A program made the position numbers and the translations under genes. Under the pieces are notes generated by a model. The model saw only the letters and a program-made list of their open reading frames with translations, searched no databases and was not told the origin of the DNA. Positions 1-11,809 of a DNA stretch of 64,000 nt are shown here, piece after piece. This DNA is from Omphiscola glabra. Lineage: Eukaryota > Mollusca > Gastropoda > Lymnaeidae. The stretch is from NCBI GenBank assembly GCA_964017045.1, contig OZ024808.1, positions 6,031,284 through 6,095,283 of the forward strand, written 5' to 3'. Within the stretch, counting starts at the first letter, position 1, and each line of letters begins with the position of its first letter.

Positions 1-2
1 TG

Positions 3-395
3 AGCTGTTTCAGAAGCCTTCTTGGCATCTGCTATAGAGACCACATCCCCAATGAAAAAGTGAAAGAAAGGATTCGTAAAGCAATTGGGCAGTACGATGA
101 CCTCCTGGTGTTGGTAAAAATAGCGAAAACTTGAATGGTTTGGTCACGTAACAAGGAAACAAGGGCTCGCCAAAGAAGTCATGCAGGGCACAACTAGAGG
201 CGGGAGAAGAAGCGGAAGACAAAGAAAAAGATGGGAAGATAACATCAAAGAGTGGACGGGATTAAAACTAGGCGATGCTGTACACAGTGCAGAAGACAGA
301 GAGGACTGGAGAAGGATAGTTTTCATGTCATCTGTGGCACCCCAACAGTCGAACGACTAAGGTACACGATGATGATGATTATGATGATGGAAAGT
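3..395 (+). mobile_element. 3' end of a non-LTR retrotransposon (endonuclease-reverse transcriptase tail), frameshifted
   Basis: Two frames read as the C-terminus of a LINE endonuclease-reverse transcriptase. One (3-119) gives SLLGICYRDHIPNEKV; after a frameshift near 120 the other runs to a stop at 358-360 and contains LEWFGHV, GGRRSGRQRKRWEDNI and a REDWRRIV block. The order LEWFGHVxR, GGRRxGRxxKRWxDNI, DRxxWRxxV is the usual end of these polyproteins. A GATGATGAT-type simple tail follows at about 366-390, as expected at the 3' end. The frameshift makes it dead here. The 5' part lies outside the window. Confidence 0.85.
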
Positions 396-439
396 GATGA
401 GATGAGACAGAAAAAAAATGGAGGTGGGCAGAGAAGTCA

Positions 440-1500
440 AAATAGTTATAGGTTGCTATGAAATGTTAGATGGTATTTTAATAAAGTTTGAAGGAGGAAA
501 TTTTTTTGTGGTGGGGGAAAGATGGAAAGTTAAGAGATGAAATGGAGAAAAGCTGGACGTGGTCAGAGAAGCCAAAGATGTGTTATGAAATGTTAGAAGG
601 ACATAGTAGAAGTTTTGAAGGGGAATATTTTTTGTGGTAAGGAAAGTTTAAAAGTTGTGCGATGAGACAGAAAAAGATGGCGGTGGACAGATGTGATAAT
701 TTTTTGTTGGAAGGAAATTTGGAAAGTCAAGATGTGAGAAAGCTGGAAGTCAAAGGGGTATTGTGAAATGTTCGATGGCAACAGGAACGTTTGAAGGGAG
801 AATTTTTTTTTTTTTTTTTTTTTTTTTTTGTGTGTAAGTAGGAAAGATGAGACAGAGAAAGATGGAGGTCAAAGGGGTTTAGTGAAATGTTAGAAGGACG
901 TAGTAAAAGTTTTGAAGGAGGAAAATTTTTTGTGGTAACGAAAGTTTGAAACTTGTGAGATGAGACAGGGAGCTATGTTTATGGACAGATGTGACAAAAT
1001 AGTTAAATGTTGTAATGACCTGTTAGCTGGACACAGTAAAAGTTTGACGCAAGGGGTGTTGTGAAGTGGTCGATGGCCACATGAAAGTTTGAAGGGGGAA
1101 ATTTTTTGTATTGGAGGCAAAGATGCGCGATGAGAAAGATGTGTGGGGTCAGAGAAGCCAAAGGTGTGTTATGAAATGTTAGAAGGACGTAGTAAAAGTT
1201 TTGAAGGAGGAAAATTTTTTGTTGTAAGGAAAGTTTGAAACTTTGGAGCTGAGACAGGTCGCTCTGTTTATGGACAGATGTGACAAAATAGTTAAAGGTT
1301 GTAATGACCTGTTAGCTGGACACAGTAAAAGTTTGACGCAAAGGGGTGTTGTGAAGTGGTCGATGGCCACATGAAAGTTTGAAGGGGAATTTTTTTTTGT
1401 GTTGGAGGGAAAGATGCGCGATGAGAAAGATGGAAAGTGATGAGATGAGAAAGATGGATGTGATCAGAGAAGACAAAATCGTCAAGGAGTACTATGGTGG
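440..1500. repeat. Old satellite, period about 290 bp, 3-4 units
   Basis: The string GAAATGTTAGAAGGAC recurs near 585, 883 and 1171, each time followed by a similar TTTTGAAGG-rich block and a GATGAGACAG block, so the unit is about 290 bp. Units 2 and 3 are closest to each other. Open frames on the minus strand are by-products of the repeat. No gene is seen. Confidence 0.7.
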
Positions 1501-1619
1501 ACAAATGGCTCATTCATAAACTTTAACCTCAAACTCAACCATCCAACAACAAGACAACGCACTAGAAAATCATATGTATCCAAAAAGAAAGTACTAAAAA
1601 AGTTTTTAAAAATTAAAAA

Positions 1620-3800
1620 AAAACAAAAAACAACATCCTTATGACCAATAACACCTAACCAAGTTTGAAAACAACTCAAAATAAATAAACGTACCATTCT
1701 AAAAGACTACTAATTTACAATATCCACTACAAGAACTCTAATTAGGATACAAATGGGTCCTCAAAACAGATTAGAAGAAGATTTAAAACACCTGTCATAA
1801 ATAGTGACCCCTAACCAAAGCTTGAGAACTACTCGATAAACTTAAATAAAGACATCATACCACACCCAACACCTTTGACAAGTGACACCTAACCCAAGAT
1901 AGAGAATCTGGCAAGCACTTTAAAATAACAAACAGCGTACTAAAATCCGCCCCTGTGACTGATGATCACTCTTAACCAAATCAGTGAGAACCATTGTTGA
2001 GTACCACTAAATACAAGTAACTTGTTACAAAACACTTATTTCAAAATGACCCCCACTCAGTGAGAACCACTGCTCTAACGCCTGAGCGTAATTCCCCCAC
2101 TCCCCTCCCCGTGCGCGTGAAAAGCGAAATTCCTTCTGCTACCACCTGGCTTATCTTGCGGCCAAAAAAACACCTCGTCGGCAAAAACGTGTCTCCACAT
2201 GTTTGTCTGGCGCTGAAACCCGAAATAATAGCCATCGTCCTTTATGCCTAGTGACCACTTACTCTAAACTTGTTACAAAACAACAACTTTCAAAATGAGA
2301 AACGGTCATAATACAACCCGCCATATGAGTAGTGATCCCCATTCTAAGCTTGAGTACCCCTTCAAAATAAATTAAGACCCAATAAGACCACGCCTTAGGA
2401 GCCTCTTAAAATTTACACGTCTAAAAATGTTTACTTATTCTAACCCACTATGACTACTGACCCTTATGCCAAGCTTGAGAAATAGTGAAATTGAGAAATC
2501 GCCAAATATACAATTTTACAAATACAATCCGTTATGACCACTGACTCTAAACAAAAACTCGAGTACCCCTCAATAACTTTAAATAACCTTATCGTGTTAC
2601 AAAATATTCAAAATGAAGAAGAAAACACCCTTATGACCCCAAGACAATGAGAACCACTCATTAGAAAATGAACCATCATAGTTTGGGAATCGTTTAAAAT
2701 ATACAATTTAAAAAAAAAAAAATATTAAAATACAACTTTAATACGCATCACCATCATACTTTGAGACCCACTCATAATAAAATTACACAATTTAAAACGG
2801 CCCCCACGTAATGAGAACGAATCAAAATGGGAAACTTCTTTAACTACAAAAGCAACCAACCACACTAGAACCCCTTAGTCAGCACAAAAAAGCTAAAAAT
2901 ACCACTGTCCTAATGACTAATACCGCTGCGCGCGTGTCAGCGGGAATTCCGACGTGAGTGAAAATTTGAGCGCTATGTGCACAAGGCAACCTTTGTCCAA
3001 CAACAACAACAACACCCGCCCCTATGACTCGTGAGCAGGCCTAACCTACACGAAGAGAAACATATTTCTATGTTGTATTAAGAAAATTGCAAGAATTGTG
3101 AACTACTTGTTAAAAAATATACAACATGACAATGATATTGAAATCAATCAAGATAAAATTATCATACAACACAATACACTATATCCAAAAAGACCACTGA
3201 CCCTTAGACTACACTATAAGAATCACATTATATAGATATAAATCATCATACGACAGTATATCCAAAAAGAAAAAAACAATTAAATCAACACACTTCGAAT
3301 GACTAGTAACCCTTAACCCGTGGTTGAGAACCCTTCAAAATGTAAAAATACTATAAAAATACACCTATAAGAAACATTACCTTTATACTCTGAGAACCGC
3401 TCAATAACTTAGAATAACCTTATCATGTTACAAAATATTCAAAATGAAGAAGAAAACACCATTATGACTCTTACACAACGAGAACCACTCATTAGAAAAT
3501 GGACCCTAACATATTGAGAACCGCTAAAATTACATATTTTTTAAAAAAATACTATTAAAATAAATCTATAATAAACATTATTTTAAATAATGTCATTTAA
3601 AAAATAAAATAAAAAAGGACCCCGCATATTGAGAACCACTCGATAAAAGACAATTAAAACTAATTAAGACAACAAGATTAACTACAAAATTAAAATCCCC
3701 ATACTATACACCAGAACCATTCGTTTTAAAAATAAAATAAAAAAGGACCCCCACATATTGAGAACCTTTGTTGTCACTTATTGTCTGTACAATTAGTGTC
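1620..3800. repeat. Highly decayed tandem repeat, period roughly 80-110 bp
   Basis: Variants of CCCTTAACCAA...TTGAGAACCACTC followed by an AAAATA-rich spacer recur about twenty times (for example near 1800, 1880, 1975, 2060, 2340, 2460, 2640, 3310, 3480, 3630, 3760). The copies are too diverged for exact boundaries. A GC-richer patch at 2060-2250 and another near 2930 interrupt the pattern. No gene is seen. Confidence 0.5.
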
Positions 3801-4216
3801 AAATTTTTGTCTGTACAATTAGTAAGATATATTTAATTATTACAACAATATAATTTATTAAAATTATTAAAAATTAATTATTAAAATTTAATTATTAAAA
3901 ATAAATAAAATTTATTTTTATCATTAAAATTAAAACCAATAATCAATAAAATACACACCATGCAACAACAATCGAAATTATTAACAAGGTAATAAGAAAA
4001 TACACACCCTGCAACAACACGACTGTACAACAATGGAAATTATTTATTAATTAATCGATTATCACCCTTTTGATCGACCCATAGAAATTGACCCATAGAA
4101 ATCGACCCATAGGATACCCATCAAAAATACCCATCAAAATATCCATCAAAAATAGCCAAATGATACTCGAAAGCTACACTACATACTACTCACATCTCTT
4201 TAAACTCTACTATCCC
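3801..4216. other. AT-rich stretch without a gene
   Basis: Contains TTAAAATTATTAAAA-type simple sequence, a duplicated block around ACACACC-TGCAACAAC (near 3950 and 4004) and three short CCCATAGAAATCGAC repeats near 4078-4110. No coding signal is visible. Confidence 0.6.
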
Positions 4217-4440
4217 GACTGATTCCCCCCTCTGAACGTTAAGCGATGCTGCTGAGTGCCGTCCATGGCTTCACATGTAAATAGTTATGGAATGGTTGGA
4301 GCGAATACACATTTGTTTTGTTTTATTTAATAAATGTAAATTTATTTTTAAGTTCATGATTGTATTTACAGCGTGTTGAGCCCAACCCTAGGCTGGGGTA
4401 CCACGCTATAGAAAACTACCTATAATAATAATAATAATAT
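4217..4440 (+). mobile_element. SINE-like element, copy 1
   Basis: Starts GACTGATTCCCCCCTCTGAA and ends in a block GCCCAACCCTAGGCTGGGG-TACCACGCTA, AGAAAACTACC and an (ATA)n tail. The same head, tail and tail repeat occur at 22393-22690, so this is a dispersed retroposon with a simple 3' tail. I did not find clear tRNA-type A and B boxes, so its class is open. Confidence 0.6.
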
Positions 4441-5668
4441 AGGAAATAAAAAAAATTTTAAGAAGAAAAGGGTGAGGGTGTTAATGTTAAAACATGATTT
4501 TTTAAAGTTAACCACTTAAATTATTTTGGAGAAAAAAATGCATTGCAATACAAATATATTTCGACTTATTGTAAATTCTATCCTACAATTGTGAATCTTA
4601 GAGCTAAAAAGGGCAGCTAATTTGAAATTAAATCTAGAACATAACAGCACTTTACTTCGGTTCCAAGAGTTTGTGCCAATCATTGGTTTCCCTAAAACGT
4701 TTTTAGAAGCTGGAGGTATGGGTTATCTTAATGCAGTTTACCTGATTATTATTAATGGCCGCCACATCTTGTTCAAGTTTAAAAACCTGATAATCGGCAC
4801 ATAACGTACATTTAAATTACTAATTAATAAAATATATGTTAACACTTTTGTTATAACTAAAGCAAAATAATAATTTAAGAATAATATCTCCTTTTTTCCA
4901 TTCAGATGTATTTTTTAATAGAAATTTCTGCCTAGTAAGGTATTACGCATTGTTTTAATGGATAATTTTATCTCTTATTTAAATCTATGGCTCGTTCATA
5001 AAAAGGACGATACCAATGTTTAAATACAATAACAAATAGAATGATACTCAAAGTCAGGGCTAATTACAATTAATAAGCGTTTAATGTGTTAATTTCAATG
5101 AATAACAAATGTAAGAGAATATGATTAAAACTATTAACCTACGGTTTGGCTGGTACCGGTAATGTGTTAATAAAATATACAATGAGCAAAAGTTGTACAA
5201 TGAAAGAAAATCTACACACAACAAAGCACTGTCTAGTAGTACAATAATAGTACACGCTCCACGTCTCGTGATAAAAGGATCTCCCTCCCCATTCAATCTT
5301 TCACCCTTTTTATAGGCATTTCCTACTAATGTCTCTAGAACCGCCTAACGCATTGTTTTGCTCTCCCGTTTTATCCAGATTCTTCTTTAATGTTCTGACT
5401 AACTAAGCTTTTTGTAAACAAGGTTAAATTTCGCTAGCCACACCACAAAATGGCCTCGAGTGTGCTGACTACAAGAGGTCATGCACGTGGAACGCTAGGA
5501 AGGCGTGTTTCAAAACACTTCACCTACATAACACCTCCCCACTTCAAAAAAAAAAAAAAAAAAAAAAAAGGAATTCTTTTCCATTAAATAAGTAAAAGAA
5601 AATACATTTCTTCCTTTCAAAATATTAAACAACAATATTCTTAACCGCTTAAAAACAACTACATAATA
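4441..5668. other. Intergenic, no gene recognised
   Basis: AT-rich sequence with short open frames only (4622-4804 and 5081-5296), neither resembling a known protein. A poly-A run lies at about 5546-5569. Confidence 0.5.
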
Positions 5669-6499
5669 CTACCTAATATACCCGGCTTTTCCCGGGAATG
5701 CATTCGGAAAAAAATATTCGACAGCCTTTTAATTAACGCTTTAAATCCAACGATATTTCAATACTGACTGTGAAGATTTCTTCTACAAAGCTAGGCCTAG
5801 ATCCGACAATTCACATAGAACAGTGGTTCTCAACCTTTCTACTGTCGCGACCCTTTAATACAGTTCCTCATGTAGTAGCGACGTCCAGCCACAAAATTAT
5901 TTTCGTTCCTGCTTCATAACTGTAGAGGATATGTGTTTTCCGATGGTCTTAGGCGACATCTGGGAAAAGGGTCCTTCGACCCCAAAGGGGTCGAGACCCA
6001 CAAGTTGAGAACCGCTGACATAGAACCTATAGTTTTACTAAGCCTATTGCCTATTGGTATTTAGATAGCTTAAATAAGGAAAAATGAAATCCCCCGGCCC
6101 AAGAGGAATGAATATTACGATTTCAGTACCCTTCTGTATTTGAATATGGATAATTAAGTGTTTGTGTACTAATTTAATGTTTGGTCATCTATTCATGTTG
6201 AAGTATTTGTTGTTGATTTTATTTATATAGTCTAGTTCGTTATACTATTCCAAGCAAAAAAAAAAAAAAATAAAAAAATAAAATAAAAACGATTTTGGGG
6301 CCCCGGCACAAAACGGAATGTTGTAAAAAGTTCATACCCCCCTTCCCCAGAGTTCCTTGCGGATAATGCTGATGGATATATTTTTATATGTGCGAAGTTT
6401 GGTCAAGATACATCAATCCATGCCATGTCCATGTAATAATGTAGAAACGATTGCGAAACAAAGCCATTCACAAACAAATTTTCACTTTTAAATATATCA
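5669..6499 (-). mobile_element. Helitron-like non-autonomous element, interrupted by a SPIN-like insertion
   Basis: On the minus strand the 3' end is a GC hairpin of the form CCCGGG...GCCGGGTATATT near 5675-5696, and the 5' end is near 6499 with the TTTAAAAGTGAAAATTTG motif shared with the elements at 28843 and 29540. Internal blocks (TAGGCCTAG-ATC, TATAGAACCTATAG, GGAATGTT) also match those copies in reverse complement. The terminal tetranucleotide is decayed (CTAC instead of CTAG). The 197-bp element at 5821-6017 sits inside it. Confidence 0.7.
5821..6017. mobile_element. SPIN-like non-autonomous hAT transposon, copy 1
   Basis: Terminal inverted repeats CAGTGGTTCTCAACCT and AGTTGAGAACCGCTG flank 197 bp containing CGACCCTTTAATACAG, TTCCTCATG, CATAACTGTA and CCGATGGTCTTAGGCGAC. 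These match the SPACE INVADERS (SPIN) non-autonomous consensus as I remember it. The insertion is flanked by a perfect 8-bp target duplication ACATAGAA (5813-5820 and 6018-6025), the hallmark of hAT transposition. No transposase frame is present. Confidence 0.85.
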
Positions 6500-6528
6500 T
6501 ATACATATTATATTTAAGTGAAAATTTG
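6475..6528. repeat. Head-to-head palindrome of two Helitron-like 5' ends
   Basis: CAAATTTTCACTTTTAAATA (6475-6494) faces TATATTTAAGTGAAAATTTG (6509-6528), an imperfect inverted repeat. Each arm resembles the 5' terminus of the Helitron-like elements in this window, so two elements, the right one a short fragment, appear to abut in opposite orientation. Confidence 0.5.
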
Positions 6529-6529
6529 T

Positions 6530-7261
6530 TGCTTTTTCTTTTTGTTTGTAGATTTTTGGCTTTGTTCCGCATACGCTTCTAGAGAGAAAAATGCTGTTTC
6601 AGAATAAAGTTTAGTACTGCTCACGTCTTGGTTCGCCTGTACCATAATTTAAAATGCCCAAACATTAATATAGCTTAAATCTATTTATAAAAGGTGTTGA
6701 TCAAATAAACTTCCGGGTCACACAGGGCTCATATGACTTTTTGTTTGGAATTGATGTCTAATTCTCGACCGGTCTCAAATTACTGCAAACTACTGACTGG
6801 GAAATTAATTAATGTATTAATGTTAACATGTTTTTCAACGCCGAAGATGACGAACAAGACTTTATGTCCCCCGGAGGGTACGTAGAATAGTATGTATACA
6901 TGAATTAAACTTAGATTTATTATTGTCACTTGAATGAAACTGAAAGTTACTGAAAGTGGGAGTATCCAGAACTTGAAATTAGGTTTTAATTTCGTAATTT
7001 TTTTTTTCGGCAATCAAGTTACAAAATATTTTAAAACTCTTTTTTTTTATCCTCATATCTTATTTGTTTCAGGCATAGCCCTGGTTGATTAATCAAGACT
7101 ATGAATCAATATTTTTAACAATTAATTCTTTCTTAGTCATTCCAATTTTATATAAATTCAATTCTAACTCTAACCCTTATGCATGCTTAATCATAATGTC
7201 AAATATCATTTAATGTATTTATTTTCTTATTATATGCAATCATCAATTAATTAATAAAAAA
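6530..7261. other. Intergenic, AT-rich, no gene recognised
   Basis: Contains only short frames (for example 6780-7013 minus) without resemblance to known proteins. No repeat with clear units was seen. Confidence 0.5.
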
Positions 7262-7735
7262 TTAATGAGATGCAGCATGCTGGAAACGCTGGGCTAATCA
7301 CCATTGGAGGAATGATGACGATTATTATCCAGGCTCTCCATGATGTTCAAGAAAAAAAATCGGCTGGTCCACTACTCCAAGCATTTAACAGAAACTTGTC
7401 CCTCTCCCCTCTAGACAGTGACGAGGCCGTGACAGGCAGTTCTGGCTCATAACAGCAAAAAGACAGTACAAATGGGCTGTTGATTCTTGCCAAAGACAAT
7501 CAGGGACTGGAACAAGCTTCCAACAGGGAACAGTTGAGGCAAAAACATGACACATTTGCATCTATTGAATTGCCTCCTGCCTTTCAACCTCCAGTTCCTG
7601 ATACCCTGCAACCAGTGAAATATCCGCTTCAATTCTAGGCACAGAAACATCATGAACCCCCTCTAACTATATAAGAGCCAGAATGATCAATTCGTAAATC
7701 GTGGGCCCTCAAGATATAGAGGAAGAACGATCAGA
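7262..7735 (+). mobile_element. Degraded non-LTR retrotransposon tail
   Basis: Broken frames resemble the end of jockey/CR1-type reverse transcriptases: SMLETLG, a stop, then SPLEE near 7274-7312, and FLPKTIRDWNKLPTG near 7483-7530, matching the FFPRTIRDWNxLP signature of these proteins. A stop and frameshifts show it is dead. The LETL-WSPL block is shared with the remnant at 41108-41266. Confidence 0.7.
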
Positions 7736-8216
7736 ATATTAGATTAAAATATTAGTTTTTAGGCTGAGGTCATTGTATTTCTATTAGTTACTAGGTGAGC
7801 ATTGAGCTCTTGACTTTGAGAGCTGGTGAATAAAATATGATAATTTTAATTTATTATTAATTTATTGAAGTGATTGGGTGGGGCGAGTTAAATGCTTTGA
7901 ATAAATGCTGTAGGCTTATGTCTGTTTGGCATGCCACTTTGAGTTTCTGTGCAGAATACTTTCCTTTTGTTTTTAATTATAATATATTTAAAACGAGACT
8001 ACATATTCTGTGATCTTGGAATGGGTATTGATTTTTCTGACAACTTTTGGATTTTAGTTTTGGTGTAACCTGCAATAACGTGTGTTTAAATGTATTTGAT
8101 GAAACTGTAAGTTGGGTTTTCATTATTTTGAATATTTTAAAAATAATTTTAATCTTATTATTAAAATTTAAGATTTTCTTCTTACAGTACAATGTGTAAT
8201 TGAAGCACACAAACAC

Positions 8217-8275
8217 ATTGTTTTAAGGTTCACGTATTGTTTTAAGGTTCACGTATTGTTTTAAGGTTCACGTAA
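8217..8275. repeat. Three tandem copies of a 22-bp unit
   Basis: TTGTTTTAAGGTTCACGTA recurs at 22-bp spacing. The copies are nearly identical, suggesting recent duplication. Confidence 0.8.
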
Positions 8276-8523
8276 CATCATAGAATTTAGGGTTACATTT
8301 ACGCTCAAGTTAGGGGGGAATTGATGCTTGAGTTAGCATTAGAGGTTAGGTAGAGTAGTAGATTTTAGGATTGAAGGTATTTCTAAAAAAAAATTATTTA
8401 ATTAAATGTTAACATTTTGTTTCTTATTTTCGTTTCTCTTGGTATGTAGCTAAAGCAGAACATTCTCTCTCTTTCCCCTCCCCATATTAGCACATGTGTT
8501 TTTTGCACAACTTTTTATATTTA

Positions 8524-8586
8524 CACAGCCGCCATCTTGGTTACCATGACATATCTGCTTTCATGTTAACCAAGATGGCAGCTGTG
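8524..8586. repeat. Hairpin with 26-bp arms containing YY1-like sites
   Basis: Left arm 8524-8549 and right arm 8561-8586 are reverse complements at 24 of 26 positions, with an 11-nt loop. Each arm carries CCATCTTGG / CCAAGATGG, the core of the vertebrate YY1 site. It could be regulatory, a small folded RNA, or the remains of a palindromic element. Confidence 0.55.
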
Positions 8587-9522
8587 GGAAATGAATGGCG
8601 TGCCAAACAGACATTTACCTTGCAGCTACTCAGGGCTCAATATGTTATTGTTGCGATGTTCATTACAGTTGATACTTCCCGTTTCCATCCTTTGACAAAA
8701 ACTTGCAGTTGTCACCAGCAAGATTTTAGACATGTTTAAAAAAGAATTTCTTCATTTTTAAGTTATCCAATTGTCATGACATTGTGTTAAGTGATTGAAA
8801 CTTCTTGCCACATATCTAGAGAGGTACATTAAAGTTGTCACAAAATGTATGTATGAGGAAGGAAGCATTGCGCTCTACCCATAGAGCATAAATGCTAGTA
8901 CATTTTCGGCTTTACCCATTGCTTAATTTGCTTAGGATTTGTCTGGCCCTACCCATCACTGGCCTTAATTTAAAGCCCTATATTTATATTATATAGTATG
9001 TAGTTAATATAAGCCTACCAGTACTGAAAAAATGAGCAACAAATAGACAATAATAATTGAGATTCTTGATTTATACCTTCTGAAAAAATGACAGAATTGT
9101 CACCCACATAGAAGTCATACTCAAACTCATGCACATAATTTAATAATTTAGTGCAGTCATTCATTTAATGTAATATACTATATTTAGATGTTTAACACCA
9201 GTTTTGGTCCCATGATTTTTTTCAAAATAAGAAAGACTGTAGATGTGATATTGTTGATATGATGAAAGACAGATGATAAGGACTATCTCAGAAAATGTTC
9301 AGGATTTTAAAGGATTTTTAATCTTCTGAAAGATGAATAAAATGTGGTGAGAACTGGATGTTATCTTTTCAAGATGAAATGAATTGTAACTTGTAAATTG
9401 TTGCTACCTGCGGACTTGTAGTAAGCAAATGTGGAGAGCCATCATAAGCTAAGTTTAAAAGAAAATCAACCTAATTAACAACAACAATCAAATTAATATT
9501 TAAGTAAAATACATTTTGACAG

Positions 9523-11809
9523 ATCCAAGCTGGCAAGTCTGTTTGGAATGGACAAAGCTACTGGCCAGAAAGGGAATGAGACATTAACTTATACAGCCCC
9601 AAAACAGCCGAAGAAAAAAGGTTGATTTTTATAAAACTTTTTTTATATCCATTTTTATCTTGACTCGCTAAATTTAATTTTAGCCTTATTACATTTTTTG
9701 TGTGTTAGTCCTCTGCTATGGTGTAATTTCAGTGTCTTAATATTTAAAATGGTAGATACTGTTCATGCTTTATCCAATTAAATTCATTTTGTTGAAATAG
9801 TTAATAATATACAATGACATCAGATAATTATTGTCTGTAACCTGAAAATGTTGCTAGAGAATGACAGAGACCTGTTAAAATAGTAAGGCGTATATAATTA
9901 GTTGATCTATTTCTCCAGCTTCATTGCTGCACATTTGTTCGCCTCCCTGATAAATAAAATATGCTTTATAATTAGAAGTTTCATCTGATATTCTTTAAAG
10001 CATGTTATATAGGTATGGATTAATATTTTTGCAAGATCTTATACAATTTAGAAAAACAATATTATTTCAAATCTGTCAACTTTTTTTTTATGGACAATGT
10101 TCTATTGTTGTCTATTCATTAAATCAAATGTTATCAAATTATTAATTAGTGTGTATCAAATATTTATTTTTCTTAATGTTTATCGACATGTTAAATTGCT
10201 AATCAAATTATTTTGTTTTCTCCTTAGAGGCAGTCCCTGAAGGGGGAGGCCCAACAGTTATTGTAGCCAGTGTAATTCATGCTTACAAATAGTGAGTTGA
10301 ATTATTAGGATAATTATGAAGCTATAAATAGTGGATTTTTTCTGGGGCTGACTGTATAGAATAGTGAATATATTGGGATAATGATACAGTAATAGTATGT
10401 GGATTTAGTTTCAAAATAAATTTCATACCTATACATGCTCTTAAAATTAATATTGCTATTATAGCACTTTTTCAAATGTATAATTCAATATTGACAGTTA
10501 AATTTTTTTTTTTTTTTTAAAAACTTGTTTGCTGCTCTGCTTTCAGTTTGGAAGGGAAATATGCTTCTCAGGGGAAACTAGGAGCAGCCTTATTGGGAAA
10601 TCAGGCTAACAAAGATGTACGTTTTAGATTAGTTGTGTGTAAATATAGATTTATACCTACATACACACCTACATAATTTAGTTGAGATTTTTGGTCCTTT
10701 TGTCTGTGAAGATGTCCAAGGCTTGCATAGTAGTAGTAGCAGCCTGGACTTGAGCTTTAATTTGTCTAAATTGAGGGAAAGTTTCTCAATTTGTCAGCCT
10801 CACTATCTCATCCTTGCCTATTTGATTCAATGGCAAGACTTACTCATGATGACTGGAAATAGACCAGGATGCAGTAGATGACCAGCAGTGTGTCTGCTTA
10901 ATGGATACTGTTTGTATATAAAAGTATCAAAATACATAATTCTCTATTTAACAATGTTATTAAGGCTATCAGATGGCGATGATTTCACTAAATAAAATTC
11001 CAGATAACCGCGCTAAATGATATTTTAAAAAATAATGCAATTGCATTTGGGTCATTTATATTTTCTTTTATTATTTTATGGAGATACTTGAATGCGTATT
11101 TTGTCAAGTAACTATGGTAGATAGGAAGTTCACACAGGATGTTCAAACATCTGTTTTCTAAAGTGATGTGTTAACTTTATGTATTTGAAAAAATCTTATT
11201 CATGACATAGCTCTCTGCTGAATGTAATGTGTATGAATGAGAAAATAATTGTAAGTCACTTGCCATTTAGCATGAACATATAAAAATGTTTTTTTGCTTA
11301 AATGGTTAAGAATTTTTATTTTTTATTTAACCATTTTTAGTATCGGATTTTGCTGTATGTCAATCAACAAAAACAAGTCACCAATGCAAAGATCACCCTA
11401 AATTTTGCATTCAATGTAAGGAAGTGTTCATTTAAAATTTGAAAAAATTATAAAGGCTCTTTAAGTGAGAAGTTAACATTTAATAACAATTTAAATTAAG
11501 ACATTTGTTTTCTACAACTTTCTGTGAAATGGGTAAAAAAAAATTAAAATTTTCAACCTATTTCATATATTCAGATGTTTTATAAATGAAATAACTATTA
11601 TCACCTCCAGGTTTAAATTTAAACAAAAACTTTTTCAACTTTATATTAATCACAATAACTGTTAGCACCTTCTTATACCTGTACATCAAAGTAAATATCA
11701 TTACCTTCAGATACAACAAAACAACTATGCCAGTTTTTATGATGATGCTAGATACATGTGGTCTGTCATGTTTGAGTCACCTGAAGCTGCTGAGAAATTT
11801 GCCAAGGAG
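9523..11809 (+). other. FKBP15: FKBP15 N-terminal and WH1-like region (exons 1-5 of those found)
   Basis: Exon 9523-9620 encodes the conserved ASLFG and [11 protein letters not shown] segment. Exons 10228-11809 encode the WH1-like fold: [40 protein letters not shown] and [25 protein letters not shown]. The order and spacing follow the human protein as I recall it. WH1 folds usually bind proline-rich ligands; the ligand here is not deducible. Confidence 0.85.

Larger units (their letters stand above)
7736..9522 (+). other. Sequence upstream of the first recognised FKBP15 exon
   Basis: An initiator exon for FKBP15 (a short Met-Phe-Gly, acidic segment in relatives) was sought here and not found. 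The stretch holds a small triplicate repeat (8217-8275) and a hairpin (8524-8586) described separately. It may be the first intron or include the promoter; the sequence does not decide. Confidence 0.4.

Noticed and set aside
10633..10881. 82-codon ORF between FKBP15 exons
   Set aside because: Overlaps the intron right after the donor at 10617 and has no similarity; treated as chance.
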